64,000 nt of DNA, taken from the NCBI RefSeq assembly GCF_001598295.1, contig NZ_BCYR01000006.1, positions 62,001 through 126,000 on the forward strand. Direction: 5' to 3'. The stretch comes from Klebsiella ornithinolytica NBRC 105727 = ATCC 31898 (GTDB lineage Bacteria; Pseudomonadota; Gammaproteobacteria; Enterobacterales; Enterobacteriaceae). Below are positions 29,860 through 42,460 of this stretch, in pieces. Position numbers and translations under genes: made by a program. The notes below the pieces were generated by a model, which was given only the letters and a program-made list of their open reading frames with translations, was not told where the DNA came from and did not search any database. Positions within the stretch are counted from its first letter, which is position 1. Each line of letters starts with the position of its first letter.

Positions 29860-32565
29860 TTAGCTCAGACGGCCATGGCACTGCTTATATTTTTTACCGG
29901 AACCACATGGGCACGGATCGTTGCGCCCCACTTTACGCTCGCCGGTCTCCTCAGCCAGCGCAGCCGCGGCGGCAGTATCGTCGTCCTGATGGCTAAGCTG
30001 TTGCATCTGCGCCAGACGTTCGGCTTCCTCGCGGCGCTGCTGCTCCATTGCTTCAACTTCTTCCGGCATGCGGACCTGAACCTTGCTCAGGGTGCTGATC
30101 ACTTCATACTTCAGCGATTCCAGCATCGCGGCAAACATAGAGAAGGACTCACGCTTGTACTCCTGCTTAGGATCTTTCTGCGCATAGCCGCGCAGGTGAA
30201 TACCCTGACGCAGGTAATCCATCGCCGCGAGGTGCTCTTTCCACAGCGAGTCCAGAGTCTGCAGCATGACGCCTTTCTCGAAATGACGCATCATTTCGGC
30301 GCCCACAACTTCTTCTTTACGCTGATAGGTCTCAATCGCGCTCTGCAGAATACGCTCGCGCAGCGTCTCTTCATGCAGCTCCGGCTCTTTATCCAGCCAC
30401 TCTTTCAGCGGCAGCTCGAGGTCGAAGTCATTTTTCAGACGTTCCTGCAGACCTTCAACATCCCACATTTCTTCCAGAGACTGCGGCGGGATATGGGCAT
30501 CGATGGTCGCTTTGAACACATCTTCGCGGATGCTGTTAATGGTTTCGCTAACATCAGAAACGTCCAGCAATTCGTTACGCTGACTGTAGATTGCCCGGCG
30601 CTGATCGTTAGCAACATCATCATATTCCAGCAGCTGCTTACGAATATCAAAGTTGCGGCTTTCGACTTTACGCTGTGCGTTAGCGATAGCCTTGGTGACC
30701 CACGGGTGCTCAATCGCTTCGCCTGGTTTCATCCCCAGCTTGCGCATCATGCCGGAGACACGGTCGGAGGCAAAGATACGCATCAGAGCATCTTCCATCG
30801 ACAGGTAGAAGCGGGAAGAACCGGCATCCCCCTGACGACCAGAACGGCCGCGCAGCTGGTTATCGATACGACGGGATTCATGACGCTCGGTACCGATAAT
30901 ATGCAGGCCGCCTGCTGCCAGAACGGCATCGTGACGAACCTGCCAGTCGGCTTTAATCTGCGCGATTTGCTCCGGTGTCGGATCTTCCAGCGCAGCGACT
31001 TCGGCTTGCCAGCTCCCGCCGAGCATAATATCCGTACCACGACCCGCCATGTTGGTTGCGATGGTTACCGCTGACGGGTAACCCGCCTGGGCAACGATAT
31101 CCGCTTCGCTGGCGTGGAACTTCGCGTTCAGAACATTGTGCTTGATACCGGCTTTGGTCAGTTCATGGGAAACCACTTCTGATTTTTCAATCGAAATGGT
31201 ACCAACCAGAACCGGCTGGCCAGCGGCGGTGCGCTCTTTGATATCTTCGATGATCGCCTGAATTTTTTCCGCTTCGGTCATATAGACCAGATCCGCCATA
31301 TCTTTACGGATCATCGGGCGGTTAGTCGGCACCACTACGGTATCCAGCTTGTAGATAGAGCTGAATTCAAAGGCTTCAGTATCTGCCGTACCGGTCATCC
31401 CCGCCAGTTTCTCATACAGACGGAAATAGTTCTGGAAGGTGATGGAGGCCAGCGTCTGGTTTTCATTCTGGATATCCACGCCTTCTTTCGCTTCAACGGC
31501 CTGGTGGAGACCATCAGACCAGCGACGTCCTTGCATCGTACGACCGGTATGCTCATCGACGATAATCACTTCGCCATCTTTGACGATATAGTCAACGTCG
31601 CGGGTGAACAGCACGTGCGCGCGCAGCGCTGCCGTCACGTGATGCATCAGCATAATATTGGACGGTGAATACAGCGATTCGCCTTCGTCCATGATCCCTT
31701 CCTGCACCAGCAGCTCTTCGATCAGCACCAGACCGCGTTCGGTCAGGTTAACCTGGCGCGCCTTTTCATCAACGGAGAAGTGGCCTTCACCGGTGAAGGT
31801 GTCGGAATCCTCTTTATCCTGACGAACCAGGTGCGGGATGATCTTATTCACGCGCTTGTACATTTCCGAGCTGTCTTCCGCCGGACCGGAAATGATCAGC
31901 GGAGTACGCGCTTCATCGATCAGAATGGAGTCCACCTCATCCACCAGCGCATAGTGCAGTTTACGCTGAACGCGCTCTTCCGGGCTGAACGCCATATTGT
32001 CGCGCAGGTAGTCAAAGCCGTATTCGTTGTTGGTACCGTAGGTAATATCCGCACCGTACGCTTCACGTTTGGCTGGCGCCGGTAAACCGGACATGTTGAT
32101 CCCGACGGTCATACCGAGGAACTCAAACAGCGGGCGGTTGTTTTCAGCATCACGCTGTGCCAGATAGTCGTTGACGGTAACCACGTGAACGCCTTTACCG
32201 GACAATGCATTCAGGTACGCAGGCAGCGTTGCGGTCAACGTTTTACCTTCACCGGTACGCATTTCCGCGATGCAACGTTGGTTAAGCACCATACCGCCCA
32301 GCAGCTGGACGTCGAAGTGGCGCATACCGAATACACGTTTACTGGCTTCACGAACCACGGCAAAGGCTTCCGGGATCAGGCTCTCCAGGCTTTCGCCCTT
32401 TTCCAGGCGAGCACGGAACTCGGCGGTTTTGCCTTTCAGCTCGTCATCGGAGAGCTTTTCCATCTCCGGTTCCATGGCATTGATGAGGCCAACGGTTTTG
32501 CGCATACGGCGCAGGGTACGATCGTTACGACTACCGAAAACTTTAGTTAATAATTTGATTAGCAT
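29860..32565 (-). CDS. secA: Preprotein translocase motor ATPase SecA
   Basis: SecA drives preproteins through SecYEG with ATP. The 901 residues equal E. coli SecA. Walker A MRTGEGKT is at 102-109, the DEAD-type motif DEVDSI near 209, and a helicase-like motif [13 protein letters not shown] in NBD2. The C-terminal zinc finger ligands are C885, C887, C896 and H897 ([14 protein letters not shown]), which bind SecB. Translation is coupled to secretion status through secM, 59 bases upstream, and the hairpin at 32582-32596. Confidence 0.98.
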   Translation of the reverse strand: MLIKLLTKVFGSRNDRTLRRMRKTVGLINAMEPEMEKLSDDELKGKTAEFRARLEKGESLESLIPEAFAVVREASKRVFGMRHFDVQLLGGMVLNQRCIAEMRTGEGKTLTATLPAYLNALSGKGVHVVTVNDYLAQRDAENNRPLFEFLGMTVGINMSGLPAPAKREAYGADITYGTNNEYGFDYLRDNMAFSPEERVQRKLHYALVDEVDSILIDEARTPLIISGPAEDSSEMYKRVNKIIPHLVRQDKEDSDTFTGEGHFSVDEKARQVNLTERGLVLIEELLVQEGIMDEGESLYSPSNIMLMHHVTAALRAHVLFTRDVDYIVKDGEVIIVDEHTGRTMQGRRWSDGLHQAVEAKEGVDIQNENQTLASITFQNYFRLYEKLAGMTGTADTEAFEFSSIYKLDTVVVPTNRPMIRKDMADLVYMTEAEKIQAIIEDIKERTAAGQPVLVGTISIEKSEVVSHELTKAGIKHNVLNAKFHASEADIVAQAGYPSAVTIATNMAGRGTDIMLGGSWQAEVAALEDPTPEQIAQIKADWQVRHDAVLAAGGLHIIGTERHESRRIDNQLRGRSGRQGDAGSSRFYLSMEDALMRIFASDRVSGMMRKLGMKPGEAIEHPWVTKAIANAQRKVESRNFDIRKQLLEYDDVANDQRRAIYSQRNELLDVSDVSETINSIREDVFKATIDAHIPPQSLEEMWDVEGLQERLKNDFDLELPLKEWLDKEPELHEETLRERILQSAIETYQRKEEVVGAEMMRHFEKGVMLQTLDSLWKEHLAAMDYLRQGIHLRGYAQKDPKQEYKRESFSMFAAMLESLKYEVISTLSKVQVRMPEEVEAMEQQRREEAERLAQMQQLSHQDDDTAAAAALAEETGERKVGRNDPCPCGSGKKYKQCHGRLS

Positions 32566-32624
32566 AATAAAATCTCAAACGCCCCGCGATGCGGAGTCAC
32601 AAAAAAGAATCATCCGTTTTTAGT
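32566..32624 (-). promoter_or_regulatory. secM-secA intergenic control hairpin
   Basis: On the minus strand CTCCGC-ATC-GCGGGG forms a stem-loop (32582-32596), followed by GTTTGAGATTTTATT and the secA ATG. In E. coli a structure here hides the secA ribosome binding site and is opened when a ribosome stalls on SecM. The sequence next to secA is essentially that of E. coli. Confidence 0.75.
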
Positions 32625-33119
32625 TCAGCTGAGACGTTGAGGTCCTGCGCGAATCCCTGCCACCTGGCTAATCCAGGCCGAGACAGAAAATGCAGAATGG
32701 GACGGGGTATAAGCCGCCTGGCGAACGATTACCGGCGGTTTACTCTCCTGCGTCAGCAGTGCGCTGAGCGTGTCAAGTAAAGCCAGATGCTGCGCCTGGA
32801 AGGGCGAAGACTCTTCGGCAACCGGCAGCGCTTGCGGCGCCATCGCAAATGAGAGATGACGAATAACCGTGCGGATAGCATGCTGATGCCAGTAATCGAC
32901 GGTAAAATTCGGTCGACGGCTGGCGTCAAGCAGCGCCAGCTGGGAGAAATTAACTTTATTCGGGCTGTGGTTGCTGGCCGTGGTTTTCGTCGGCGAAGCC
33001 GTTTCGTGGCTGTTGCTAAGCGCAGGCAGGCCAAAGCTAGCCGCGACCATCCCCAACAGGAGATGCGGCCAGAAATACCGTCTGCCAAACTGTCGCCAGC
33101 GCGTCAGCAATCCACTCAC
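32625..33119 (-). CDS. secM: SecM translation-arrest secretion monitor
   Basis: SecM is an exported nascent chain whose arrest peptide stalls the ribosome until SecA pulls it, raising secA translation when export is slow. The arrest motif is intact near the C-terminus: F144, W149-I150 and GIRAGP ending at P160, followed by QRLS. The 164-residue protein is six shorter than E. coli SecM because of a rewritten linker before the arrest motif. A long signal sequence ([20 protein letters not shown]) is present. The GTG at 33119 ([12 protein letters not shown]) with AAAGGT upstream is chosen over the longer opening. Confidence 0.93.
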   Translation of the reverse strand: MSGLLTRWRQFGRRYFWPHLLLGMVAASFGLPALSNSHETASPTKTTASNHSPNKVNFSQLALLDASRRPNFTVDYWHQHAIRTVIRHLSFAMAPQALPVAEESSPFQAQHLALLDTLSALLTQESKPPVIVRQAAYTPSHSAFSVSAWISQVAGIRAGPQRLS

Positions 33120-33296
33120 GTACGTTACCTTTAGTTGAAGCAACCCCAGGAAATATTTTTTGCGCCCAAATACTACCATTAATACTGCACGACAGCAGCA
33201 GGAATGACGGTTGCGACAAGGCAAAAACGTTCAATAAATCAGCGAACGAACAATGAACAGCGCCGCAGAATCAGGGCAGAACCAGCAGAGGAAGGC

Positions 33297-33351
33297 AAAA
33301 AAAGAAAAAAGACTGGCTCCCTGGCCGGAGAGAGTACCAGGTTACCAGTCT
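33297..33351 (-). terminator. Rho-independent terminator of lpxC
   Basis: A long stem (AGACTGG and CCTGG arms pairing with CCAGG and CCAGTCT, 33310-33351) is followed on the minus strand by T-runs. It ends the division and wall cluster about 20 bases past lpxC. Confidence 0.85.
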
Positions 33352-33371
33352 GTTTTACTGAATGGTCAGGC

Positions 33372-34310
<939 letters not shown>

Positions 34311-34327
34311 CTATCCAACCGAAGTGT

Positions 34328-34358
34328 ACAATACATTCGGATGGGCAGTTTAGCACAA
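34328..34358 (-). promoter_or_regulatory. Candidate lpxC promoter
   Basis: On the minus strand TTGTGC (34353-34358) and TATTGT (34328-34333) are spaced by 19 bases, in the ftsZ-lpxC gap. The spacing is long, so confidence is modest. Confidence 0.4.
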
Positions 34359-34389
34359 AGAGCGCTGATGCCCAACTTCCAGCCAATTC

Positions 34390-35541
34390 TTAATCAGCTT
34401 GCTTACGCAGGAACGCTGGGATATCCAGATAATCCGGCTCTTTCGCAGTTTGCGGTGTATTGTCGTTCACCACCTTCGCAACCGGTTTCTGCTCTTGAGT
34501 TAACGGAGCCATACCGTGCTGCTGGTAGCGATCCATGACCGGCTGCTGAACCTGCTTGTTGGTCACCAGGGTAATTTCCGGACGCTTGTCCATACCGATA
34601 CCGGTGGCCACAACGGTCACACGCAGTTCGTCGTTCATATCCGGGTCAAGGGAAGTACCGATAACCACGGTCGCATTATCCGAAGCGAAAGCACGGATAG
34701 TGTTACCCACGGTTTCGAACTCATCCAGACGCAGGTCGAAGCCGGCCGTAATGTTGACCAGAACGCCGCGCGCGCCGGACAGATCGATATCTTCCAGCAG
34801 CGGAGAAGAGATAGCCATTTCAGCCGCTTCTTCCGCACGGTCTTCACCGCTCGCCACGCCGGAGCCCATCATCGCATAGCCCATTTCGGACATTACGGTA
34901 CGCACATCCGCAAAGTCGACGTTCATCAGACCCGGACGGGTAATCAGTTCGGCGATACCCTGTACTGCGCCTTTCAGCACGTCGTTTGCTGCGCCGAAAG
35001 CGTCCAGCAGAGAGATACCGCGGCCGAGAACTTTCAGCAGCTTGTCGTTCGGAATGGTGATCAGCGAGTCCACATGCTTGGACAGCTCGGTGATCCCCTG
35101 CTCGGCGAACGCCATGCGCTTTTTGCCTTCAAAATTAAACGGTTTAGTGACCACCGCAACGGTCAGGATGCCCAGATCCTTCGCCACTTCAGCGACGACT
35201 GGCGCTGCACCGGTACCGGTGCCGCCACCCATACCTGCCGCGATAAACACCATGTCTGCACCATCAAGAGCAGCACGCAGCGCTTCACGGTCTTCATCAG
35301 CCGCATTGCGACCGACTTCCGGGTTTGCACCGGCACCCAGACCTTTGGTAATACCGCTACCGATCTGAATGGTCTGGCCAACAGCCGTTTTACGCAGCGC
35401 CTGCGCGTCGGTGTTCACCGCAAAGAATTCAACACCTTCGATACGCTCGCGCACCATGTGCTCGACGGCATTGCCACCGCCGCCACCGACGCCGATGACT
35501 TTAATCACCGCGTCGTTGGTCAGTTCCATAGGTTCAAACAT
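34390..35541 (-). CDS. ftsZ: Cell division GTPase FtsZ
   Basis: FtsZ is the tubulin-like GTPase that forms the Z ring. The 383 residues equal E. coli FtsZ. The tubulin signature GGGTGTG is at 105-111, and the T7 synergy loop ([11 protein letters not shown]) follows. A variable linker ends in the conserved tail [14 protein letters not shown], bound by FtsA, ZipA and ZapD. It follows ftsA after 62 bases on the same strand; promoters inside ftsA and ftsQ are known in E. coli but were not identified here. Confidence 0.98.
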   Translation of the reverse strand: MFEPMELTNDAVIKVIGVGGGGGNAVEHMVRERIEGVEFFAVNTDAQALRKTAVGQTIQIGSGITKGLGAGANPEVGRNAADEDREALRAALDGADMVFIAAGMGGGTGTGAAPVVAEVAKDLGILTVAVVTKPFNFEGKKRMAFAEQGITELSKHVDSLITIPNDKLLKVLGRGISLLDAFGAANDVLKGAVQGIAELITRPGLMNVDFADVRTVMSEMGYAMMGSGVASGEDRAEEAAEMAISSPLLEDIDLSGARGVLVNITAGFDLRLDEFETVGNTIRAFASDNATVVIGTSLDPDMNDELRVTVVATGIGMDKRPEITLVTNKQVQQPVMDRYQQHGMAPLTQEQKPVAKVVNDNTPQTAKEPDYLDIPAFLRKQAD

Positions 35542-35603
35542 AGTTTCTCTCCGTTTTGTGCCTGTCGCCTGAGAACGCTAATTTTCTGCGTTCTCTTAAA
35601 AAA

Positions 35604-36866
35604 TTAAAACTCTTTTCGCAGCCAGCTATTAAGTCGCTTAATCCACGAGCCAACTGATGCAGTTACGCGTTTTTCCACTTCTGCTTCACCACTGAGATGC
35701 GATTCCTTCCCGTAGTGCAGCAACCCAACCGCCGTCGAATAATACGGCTCCTGGGCATAATCCGTTAAACCGGTAATATTCAGCGGCGCGCCAATACGAA
35801 CCTGCGTATGGAACACGCGCTGAGCACAGGCGGCAAGGCCTTCAATTTGCGCGGCGCCGCCCGTTAAAACAATCCCTGCCGCCAGATGGTGCTTCACCCC
35901 TTGCTGGCGCAGCTGCTCTTGCAGTTGCAGAATCTCTTCATTCACCAGGTTGAGCAGCTCGGTATAACGCGGCTCAATCACCTCTGCCAGCGTCTGGCGC
36001 TGCAGACTACGCGGCGGACGCCCGCCCACGCTCGGTACTTCGACGTTTTCGTCTTTACCGACAATGGAACCCAGCGCACAACCGTGGCGAACTTTAATCG
36101 CTTCGGCATCGCTCGGCGGCGTTCCGAAAGCGTAGGCGATGTCGCTGGTGACCACGTTGCCCGCGTACGGGATCACTTTGGTATGGCGCAGCGCGCCGCC
36201 GGTATACACGGCGATATCCATTGTACCACCGCCGATGTCCACGACGCAGACACCCAGCTCACGTTCATCTTCCGTCAACACGGAATAACTGGCCGCTAAA
36301 CCGGCGAAAATGAGTTGGTCCACTTTCAGACCGCAACGTTCCACCGCTTTAACAATATTTTTCGCCATATCGTTATGGCAGGTAATCAGATGGACTTTTG
36401 CCTGCATACGTACGCCGGACAGACCGACCGGGTTTTTAATCCCTTCCTGGTAGTCGATAGCGTATTCCTGCGGGATAACGTGCAGAACACGATGCTCATC
36501 GCGTACGCGGACCGATTTCGCGGTATGCACCACGTTCTCAACGTCGTCCAACGTGACTTCTTCTTCTGAAATCGGCACCATGCCAATTTCATTTTGACAG
36601 CTAATATGTTTACCTGAAAGCGCCAGATACACTGACGAAATCTGGCAATCCGCCATCAGCTCGGCCTGATCAATGGCGCGCTGAACGCATTTCACCACGG
36701 ATTCCAGGTCGTTAACCCCGCCTTTATCCATACCACGCGATGGGCAGCTGCCCACGCCAATGATATTGACCACGCCGTCGGGCAGAACTTCCCCTACTAA
36801 AGCGGCAACCTTCGCGGTGCCAATCTCCAGTCCAACTACCAGTTTTCTGTCCGTCGCCTTGATCAT
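35604..36866 (-). CDS. ftsA: Cell division protein FtsA
   Basis: FtsA is an actin-like ATPase that tethers FtsZ to the membrane. The 420-residue length equals E. coli. The N-terminal phosphate loop [15 protein letters not shown] and the nucleotide-binding [13 protein letters not shown] are visible, and the C-terminal amphipathic membrane-targeting helix [15 protein letters not shown] is intact. The ATG overlaps the ftsQ stop by four bases (ATGA). Confidence 0.98.
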   Translation of the reverse strand: MIKATDRKLVVGLEIGTAKVAALVGEVLPDGVVNIIGVGSCPSRGMDKGGVNDLESVVKCVQRAIDQAELMADCQISSVYLALSGKHISCQNEIGMVPISEEEVTLDDVENVVHTAKSVRVRDEHRVLHVIPQEYAIDYQEGIKNPVGLSGVRMQAKVHLITCHNDMAKNIVKAVERCGLKVDQLIFAGLAASYSVLTEDERELGVCVVDIGGGTMDIAVYTGGALRHTKVIPYAGNVVTSDIAYAFGTPPSDAEAIKVRHGCALGSIVGKDENVEVPSVGGRPPRSLQRQTLAEVIEPRYTELLNLVNEEILQLQEQLRQQGVKHHLAAGIVLTGGAAQIEGLAACAQRVFHTQVRIGAPLNITGLTDYAQEPYYSTAVGLLHYGKESHLSGEAEVEKRVTASVGSWIKRLNSWLRKEF

Positions 36867-37696
36867 TGTTGTTCTGCCTGTGCCTGATTCTGTTGTTGAT
36901 TAGTTTCCTCTGCGGGAGCAGGTACCCAACCTACCGCCGCGCCCGAGTCATAACGCAAATCAACGTAGCTTATCCGTTTGCCGTCGGTCTGCGCTTGCTG
37001 CTGTAGAACCGGGTAGAGTTCCATAAAGCGCTGAAGCCGTTTCATGGTATCGCCTCGGCCAAGGTTGAGCTTAATATCGTTATTCAGCGTCAACTGCCAG
37101 GAACGACGAGCGGTCATCGCCGCCACTTTCAACGTGAACTTATCCTTTGCCAGCACCTGCCCCATGTCGCGATACCCCTGCAACACTTCGTTCTCACTGC
37201 CTTCCGGGCCATACAACATCGGTAAATTCTGCTTATTGGTCCGATCCGCCGGGACGCTGAAGGAATTCCCTTCTACGTCGACCATATGTTGATCATTCCA
37301 ACGCGCAATCGGCACATATTCAACCAGATGAATCTTCAATTCGTCCGGCCACTGCTTTCTGACGCTCGCCTGCTTAATCCACGGCAGGCGCTCAATCTGA
37401 CTCTGGATGATGTTGACATCCTGCGTCATGAAGGTCCCCGGGGAACCCAGCGCCAGAATTGCCTGGCGGATATCATCGTTACGCGTGTAGTGACGCTCAC
37501 CGGTAACAACCATCCTGGACAGAGGCAAACGCTGTGCATCCTCCATCCAGCCCAGAACCATCCACCCGCTGACCAACACGGTACATAGCACCGTCAGCAG
37601 GAAGACAATCCCGGCCAGACGAGTTCCATTACTCCGACGCGAAGAAGAGGCTTCCTCTTCTTCGTGGTTCCGCGTATTCAGCGCAGCCTGCGACAT
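36863..37696 (-). CDS. ftsQ: Divisome protein FtsQ
   Basis: FtsQ is a bitopic inner-membrane protein that recruits FtsB and FtsL. The 277-residue protein has a short cytosolic N-terminus, one membrane helix (about 27-47, [19 protein letters not shown]), a POTRA domain beginning [13 protein letters not shown], and a beta domain. The C-terminus is Gln-rich. The start [18 protein letters not shown] at 37696, one base after the ddlB stop (TGATATG), is preferred over a longer opening in ddlB. Confidence 0.97.
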   Translation of the reverse strand: MSQAALNTRNHEEEEASSSRRSNGTRLAGIVFLLTVLCTVLVSGWMVLGWMEDAQRLPLSRMVVTGERHYTRNDDIRQAILALGSPGTFMTQDVNIIQSQIERLPWIKQASVRKQWPDELKIHLVEYVPIARWNDQHMVDVEGNSFSVPADRTNKQNLPMLYGPEGSENEVLQGYRDMGQVLAKDKFTLKVAAMTARRSWQLTLNNDIKLNLGRGDTMKRLQRFMELYPVLQQQAQTDGKRISYVDLRYDSGAAVGWVPAPAEETNQQQNQAQAEQQ

Positions 37697-37697
37697 A

Positions 37698-38618
37698 TCA
37701 CCCCGCCAGGTCCAGAATTCGAACAACAAGCTGCGAGAAGCTCATCCCGGCCTGACGCGCCGCCATCGGCACCAGGCTGTGGCTGGTCATGCCAGGGGAA
37801 GTATTTGCTTCCAGCAAATAAAACTGGCCATCGCTGTCCAGCATCACATCAATACGCCCCCAACCTTTACAACCGAGAACATTCCAGGCTTTAACTACCA
37901 GGGCCTGAATTTCTGACTCGCGGGCAGGATCTTCACAACCTGGACAGAAATATTGCGTCTCATCAGAGAGATACTTCGCCTCATAATCATAGAAGGTTCC
38001 AGCCACCTGGATACGAATTGACGGTAAAATTTCTTCACCGACGATAGCGACGGTGAATTCAGGCCCACTAAGCCATTTCTCAATCAGAACATCTTCATCA
38101 TGCTGAAAAGCCAGCGCCAATGCATTATGTAATGCACAACTTTCGCTGACTTTCGACATGCCGACGCTCGAGCCTTCGCAAGCCGGTTTAACAATCAGCG
38201 GCAGACCCAGTGCGGCAATCTGCTGTTCAACTTCAGCAGACAGGCCAGCATTGAACTGCGCACGCGTCAGCGCGACCCATGGAGCGACCGGTAATCCCGC
38301 GCCCTGCCACAACAATTTGCTGCGAACTTTGTCCATAGAAATCGCCGACGCCATCACGCCGCTGCCGGTGTAAGGCAGCTGAATCAGCTCCAGCAGCCCC
38401 TGCAACGTCCCATCTTCGCCACCGCGACCATGCAACGCAATAAACGCTTTCTTAAAGCCCAGCGCTTTCAACCGGGTAACATCCACGTCGCGCGGATCGA
38501 CAGGGTGCGCATCCACGCCAGCTTCACGCAGGCCCGCCAGTACCGCAGTCCCTGAATTGAGCGACACTTCGCGCTCAGCAGAGGTACCGCCGAAAAGAAC
38601 CGCGATTTTATCAGCCAT
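37698..38618 (-). CDS. ddlB: D-alanine--D-alanine ligase B
   Basis: DdlB makes the D-Ala-D-Ala dipeptide that MurF adds to the UDP-muramyl tripeptide. The 306 residues equal E. coli DdlB. ATP-grasp features include [31 protein letters not shown] and the metal-binding [13 protein letters not shown]. It overlaps murC by eight bases and is separated from ftsQ by one base, within the contiguous wall and division operon. Confidence 0.97.
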   Translation of the reverse strand: MADKIAVLFGGTSAEREVSLNSGTAVLAGLREAGVDAHPVDPRDVDVTRLKALGFKKAFIALHGRGGEDGTLQGLLELIQLPYTGSGVMASAISMDKVRSKLLWQGAGLPVAPWVALTRAQFNAGLSAEVEQQIAALGLPLIVKPACEGSSVGMSKVSESCALHNALALAFQHDEDVLIEKWLSGPEFTVAIVGEEILPSIRIQVAGTFYDYEAKYLSDETQYFCPGCEDPARESEIQALVVKAWNVLGCKGWGRIDVMLDSDGQFYLLEANTSPGMTSHSLVPMAARQAGMSFSQLVVRILDLAG

Positions 38619-40086
38619 GGCGCTCCTCCTCCGCTTTTTGCGGCACGAGTTTGATTTCAGCCAGGTGGCGTGCGATTTTTCCTATGTTTCCCGCGCCCTG
38701 CACCAGGATCAGGTCATTCCCGGTCAGCACCGATGCCAGCATCTGTGCCGCCTGGGCCGGATCGGAAAGCAGAATCGGATCCACCTTGCCGCGACCGCGA
38801 ATCGTACGGCACAGCGAACGGCTGTCGGCGCCAGGAATCGGCGCTTCACCGGCGGAATAAACGTCCAGCATCAGCAGGGCATCAACCTGAGTCAGCACGT
38901 TAGCGAAATCGTCATACAGATCGCGCGTACGCGTAAAACGGTGCGGCTGGAATAACATCACCAGATTTTTATCCGGCCAGCCGGCGCGCGCCGCTTTGAT
39001 CGTGGCATCCACTTCAGTCGGGTGATGACCATAGTCATCGATCAGCATCGCGCTGCCGCTTTTGCCATTGACCTCAGCCAACGGATATTCACCGAGAAAA
39101 TCAAAGCGACGGCCGGTTCCCTGGAAACTTTCCAGCGCCCGCAGGATCGCGCTGTCATCAATTCCCTCTTCCGTCGCGACCGCAACCGCCGCCGCCGCGT
39201 TCAGCGCGTTATGGCGACCGGGCGCATTCAGCGTCACCTGAAGCACTTCTTTATCCTGACGAACCAGGCGGAAGTGGCCCTGGGCGCCGACCTGACGATA
39301 ATCTTCTACGCGCACGTCGGCATCTTCGCTAAAACCGTAGGTGGTGATCTGACGGCCAACGCGCGGCAGCAGTTCACGAATCACCGGATCATCGACACAC
39401 ATCACCGCGCGACCATAGAACGGCAGGTTGTGCAGAAAGTTAATAAAGGTCTGCTTCAGATTTTCAAAGTCGCCATGATAGGTATCCATGTGATCGGCTT
39501 CGATATTGGTCACAATCGCGACCATCGGCTGCAGATGCAGGAACGACGCATCGCTCTCATCCGCTTCCGCAATCAGATAGCGGCTATGGCCGAGGCGGGC
39601 GTGAACGCCTGCTGCTTTAACCAGTCCACCGTTGACAAAAGTGGGGTCAAGACCTGCTTCCGCGTAAATACTGGAAACCATTGCCGTGGTCGTGGTTTTA
39701 CCGTGAGTGCCGGCAATCGCAATGCCATGACGAAAACGCATCAGCTCTGCCAGCATTTCCGCGCGGCGAATGACCGGAATACGCGCTTCATGCGCGGCAA
39801 CAATCTCCGGGTTTTCCGCAGAGATTGCGCTGGAAACGACAACCACGCTCGCATCGCGAACGTTTTCCGGGCGATGGTTGAAATAGATCGTGGCGCCAAG
39901 TTGCGACAGCTGTTGCGTAACCGGATTCGGCGCCAGGTCGGAACCGCTAATCTGGTAGCCTTCGTTAGCCAGAACTTCGGCAATACCGCCCATACCGGCA
40001 CCACCGATGCCAACAAAGTGAATATGCCGGACGCGACGCATCTCGGGCACTATGGAACGCAGTTTCGCCAGATCTTGTGTATTCAT
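38611..40086 (-). CDS. murC: UDP-N-acetylmuramate--L-alanine ligase
   Basis: MurC adds L-Ala to UDP-MurNAc, the first Mur ligase step. The 491-residue length matches E. coli. The N-terminal UDP-binding loop [14 protein letters not shown] is followed by the ATP loop GTHGKT at 126-131. A Mur ligase central-domain segment ([12 protein letters not shown]) is also visible. The gap to the preceding murG is 47 bases, the largest between mraZ and ftsA, and murC overlaps ddlB by eight bases at its 3' end. Confidence 0.97.
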   Translation of the reverse strand: MNTQDLAKLRSIVPEMRRVRHIHFVGIGGAGMGGIAEVLANEGYQISGSDLAPNPVTQQLSQLGATIYFNHRPENVRDASVVVVSSAISAENPEIVAAHEARIPVIRRAEMLAELMRFRHGIAIAGTHGKTTTTAMVSSIYAEAGLDPTFVNGGLVKAAGVHARLGHSRYLIAEADESDASFLHLQPMVAIVTNIEADHMDTYHGDFENLKQTFINFLHNLPFYGRAVMCVDDPVIRELLPRVGRQITTYGFSEDADVRVEDYRQVGAQGHFRLVRQDKEVLQVTLNAPGRHNALNAAAAVAVATEEGIDDSAILRALESFQGTGRRFDFLGEYPLAEVNGKSGSAMLIDDYGHHPTEVDATIKAARAGWPDKNLVMLFQPHRFTRTRDLYDDFANVLTQVDALLMLDVYSAGEAPIPGADSRSLCRTIRGRGKVDPILLSDPAQAAQMLASVLTGNDLILVQGAGNIGKIARHLAEIKLVPQKAEEERHG

Positions 40087-40133
40087 TCTTTACGCCATCA
40101 ACTTCTTTATACGGGCGGTGAGATTCACCGCGA

Positions 40134-41204
40134 TTAGCGCGCCAGTGCTGCAGCGCTCACTTCTTCTGCTACCCGTTCGGTAGCATCCGGAATCGAGGCT
40201 CTGCGCGCTCGTTCCGCCATATCCAGCAGCGTTTCCCGATCCCAGCCAGCCAGCGTCTGCACGACGGCATCAACGGTGAACTGAGGTTGTTCGAGAATTT
40301 TCGCTGCGCCCGCTTTCTCCAGCGGCAGTGCATTCCAGTACTGCTGACGATCCTTGTGCTGAAACGGCACAAATAGCGCCGGTAAACCTGCTGCGGCAAT
40401 TTCACTCACCGTCAGCGCACCGGAACGACACACAACAACATCGGCCCAGGCATACGCCGCCGCCATGTCATCAATAAATTCAGTCACTTTATGCTGCGGC
40501 TGCCCGGCATCCGCATAGGCCTGCTGGACCGTCTGCTGGCCGCCTTTCCCGCTTTGATGCCAGATAGTGACCGCCGGGCCCAGTTTCCCCGCCACCTGCG
40601 GCATCGTCTGGTTCAGCACGCGAGCGCCCTGCGAGCCCCCCACCACTAGCACGCGAATCGCTCCCTGGCGCCCGACCAGACGCTGTTCCGGTAACGGCAG
40701 CGCCAGCACATCAGTACGCACCGGGTTGCCCACCACGTCAGCATGCGGAAACGCACCTGGGAACGCCTGCAGCACCTTCTTCGCGATCTTTGCCAGCCAT
40801 TTGTTTGTCAGGCCAGCAATGCCGTTTTGCTCATGCAGCACCACCGGGATACCCAGCGACCAGGCCGCCAGGCCGCCAGGGCCGGAAACGTAACCGCCCA
40901 TCCCCAGCACGACGTCCGGCTGGAAACGCTTCATGATCTCCCGCGCCTGACGCCAGGCGTTGAAGATACGTACCGGCGCTAACAGCAGCGCTTTCAGCCC
41001 TTTACCGCGCAGGCCGGATATACGGATAAAATCAATCTCAATGCCGTGTTTCGGCACTAAATCCGCTTCCATACGATCGGCGGTGCCGAGCCAGCGAACC
41101 TGCCAGCCCTGGTCCATTAAATGGTGCGCGACCGCCAGCCCAGGGAACACATGCCCACCGGTACCGCCCGCCATCACCATTAACCGCTTTTCCTGACCGC
41201 TCAT
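40134..41204 (-). CDS. murG: Lipid II synthase (UDP-GlcNAc transferase) MurG
   Basis: MurG is the peripheral membrane GT28 enzyme that adds GlcNAc to lipid I, forming lipid II. The 356-residue protein shows the N-terminal G-loop [14 protein letters not shown] (from G13) and the C-terminal UDP-GlcNAc site [20 protein letters not shown]. The ATG overlaps the ftsW stop by four bases (ATGA), fitting the coupling of lipid II synthesis and use. Confidence 0.98.
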   Translation of the reverse strand: MSGQEKRLMVMAGGTGGHVFPGLAVAHHLMDQGWQVRWLGTADRMEADLVPKHGIEIDFIRISGLRGKGLKALLLAPVRIFNAWRQAREIMKRFQPDVVLGMGGYVSGPGGLAAWSLGIPVVLHEQNGIAGLTNKWLAKIAKKVLQAFPGAFPHADVVGNPVRTDVLALPLPEQRLVGRQGAIRVLVVGGSQGARVLNQTMPQVAGKLGPAVTIWHQSGKGGQQTVQQAYADAGQPQHKVTEFIDDMAAAYAWADVVVCRSGALTVSEIAAAGLPALFVPFQHKDRQQYWNALPLEKAGAAKILEQPQFTVDAVVQTLAGWDRETLLDMAERARRASIPDATERVAEEVSAAALAR

Positions 41205-42460
41205 CGAACACCCCGTGTAAACGCCTGGGCTTTTTCCAGACGCGTTTCATAATCAATTCGCAACAGCAACATGATGGCCGTCGACATAATCAGCAAACTG
41301 GAACCGCCGTAACTGATAAGCGGCAGCGTCAGGCCTTTAGTGGGCAGCATGCCTGCCGCCGCCCCGACGTTAACCAGCGCCTGGAAGCTAAACCAGATTC
41401 CAATAGCGCAGGCCAGGAAGCCGGAAAAGCGATGATCAATCTCCAGCGCCTTACGCCCAATCGACATGGCGCGAAAGGCGACGAAGAATACCATTAATAG
41501 GGCCAGTACCACACCGATATAACCGAGTTCTTCGCCGATAATGGCGAAGATGAAATCGGTATGCGCTTCCGGTAAATACTCCAGTTTCTGTACCGAGTTG
41601 CCTAAGCCCTGCCCCCACATTTCACCGCGGCCGAAAGCCATCAGCGACTGAGTCAGCTGGTAACCACTGCCAAACGGGTCTTCCCACGGGTTCCAGAAAG
41701 AGGTTACGCGGCGAATACGATACGGTTCGGCAAGGATCAGCAGCACCACCGCCGAAATCCCCATGCCGATAATGGCGATGAACTGCCACAGCTTGGCGCC
41801 GCCGAGAAACAGCATCGCCAGGGTGGTGACGAACAACACCACTACCGTACCGAGGTCCGGCTGCGCCAGCAGCAGAATCGCCAGCACGAAAATGACGCCC
41901 ATCGGCTTTAAGAAGCCGCGCAGGTTATTCCGCACCTCATCGCCTTTACGCACCAGGTAGTTGGCGATGTAGCAGAACAGCGACAGCTTGGTAAACTCCG
42001 CAGGCTGAATACGCAGCGGACCCAATGCAATCCAGCGCGATGCCCCGTTTACCGAGCTACCGACGACCAGGACGATCAGCAACATAACGATCGAAGCAAT
42101 CAACATCGCCGTACTGTGCCGCTGCCAGAACTCCATCGGCAGACGCAGCGTCACGAGAGCCAGGCCCAGCGCCAGAAGAATGTATAACCCGTCGCGCTTG
42201 GCGAACAAGAAAGGATCGTTAGCCAGGCGCTGCCCTACCGGCATAGAAGCCGAGGTCACCATAATGAAACCCACGGCGGCCAGGCCAAGCGTCAACCACA
42301 ACAGCATCCGGTCATACATCACCAGGCTATCGTTATCTTTCTGCCGCGAGCCCATCACCCAGCCTTTCAGCGCCGCAAACAGCCAGGCGAAGATAAACAT
42401 CCCCGGCAGGCGCGGCAGTCTCCACTGAGGCATTTTCAGGCGCGGGAGGGATAAACGCAT
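41201..42460 (-). CDS. ftsW: Septal peptidoglycan glycosyltransferase FtsW (SEDS family)
   Basis: FtsW polymerises lipid II at the septum in complex with FtsI. The 419-residue protein has about ten membrane helices and SEDS signatures [17 protein letters not shown] and [14 protein letters not shown]. The start is the ATG at 42460 overlapping the murD stop by one base (TGATG); the preceding TTG is an alternative. The N-terminus carries a short insertion (QWRL, making a repeat with PRLKMP/LPRL) relative to E. coli, explaining most of the five extra residues. Confidence 0.96.
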   Translation of the reverse strand: MRLSLPRLKMPQWRLPRLPGMFIFAWLFAALKGWVMGSRQKDNDSLVMYDRMLLWLTLGLAAVGFIMVTSASMPVGQRLANDPFLFAKRDGLYILLALGLALVTLRLPMEFWQRHSTAMLIASIVMLLIVLVVGSSVNGASRWIALGPLRIQPAEFTKLSLFCYIANYLVRKGDEVRNNLRGFLKPMGVIFVLAILLLAQPDLGTVVVLFVTTLAMLFLGGAKLWQFIAIIGMGISAVVLLILAEPYRIRRVTSFWNPWEDPFGSGYQLTQSLMAFGRGEMWGQGLGNSVQKLEYLPEAHTDFIFAIIGEELGYIGVVLALLMVFFVAFRAMSIGRKALEIDHRFSGFLACAIGIWFSFQALVNVGAAAGMLPTKGLTLPLISYGGSSLLIMSTAIMLLLRIDYETRLEKAQAFTRGVR

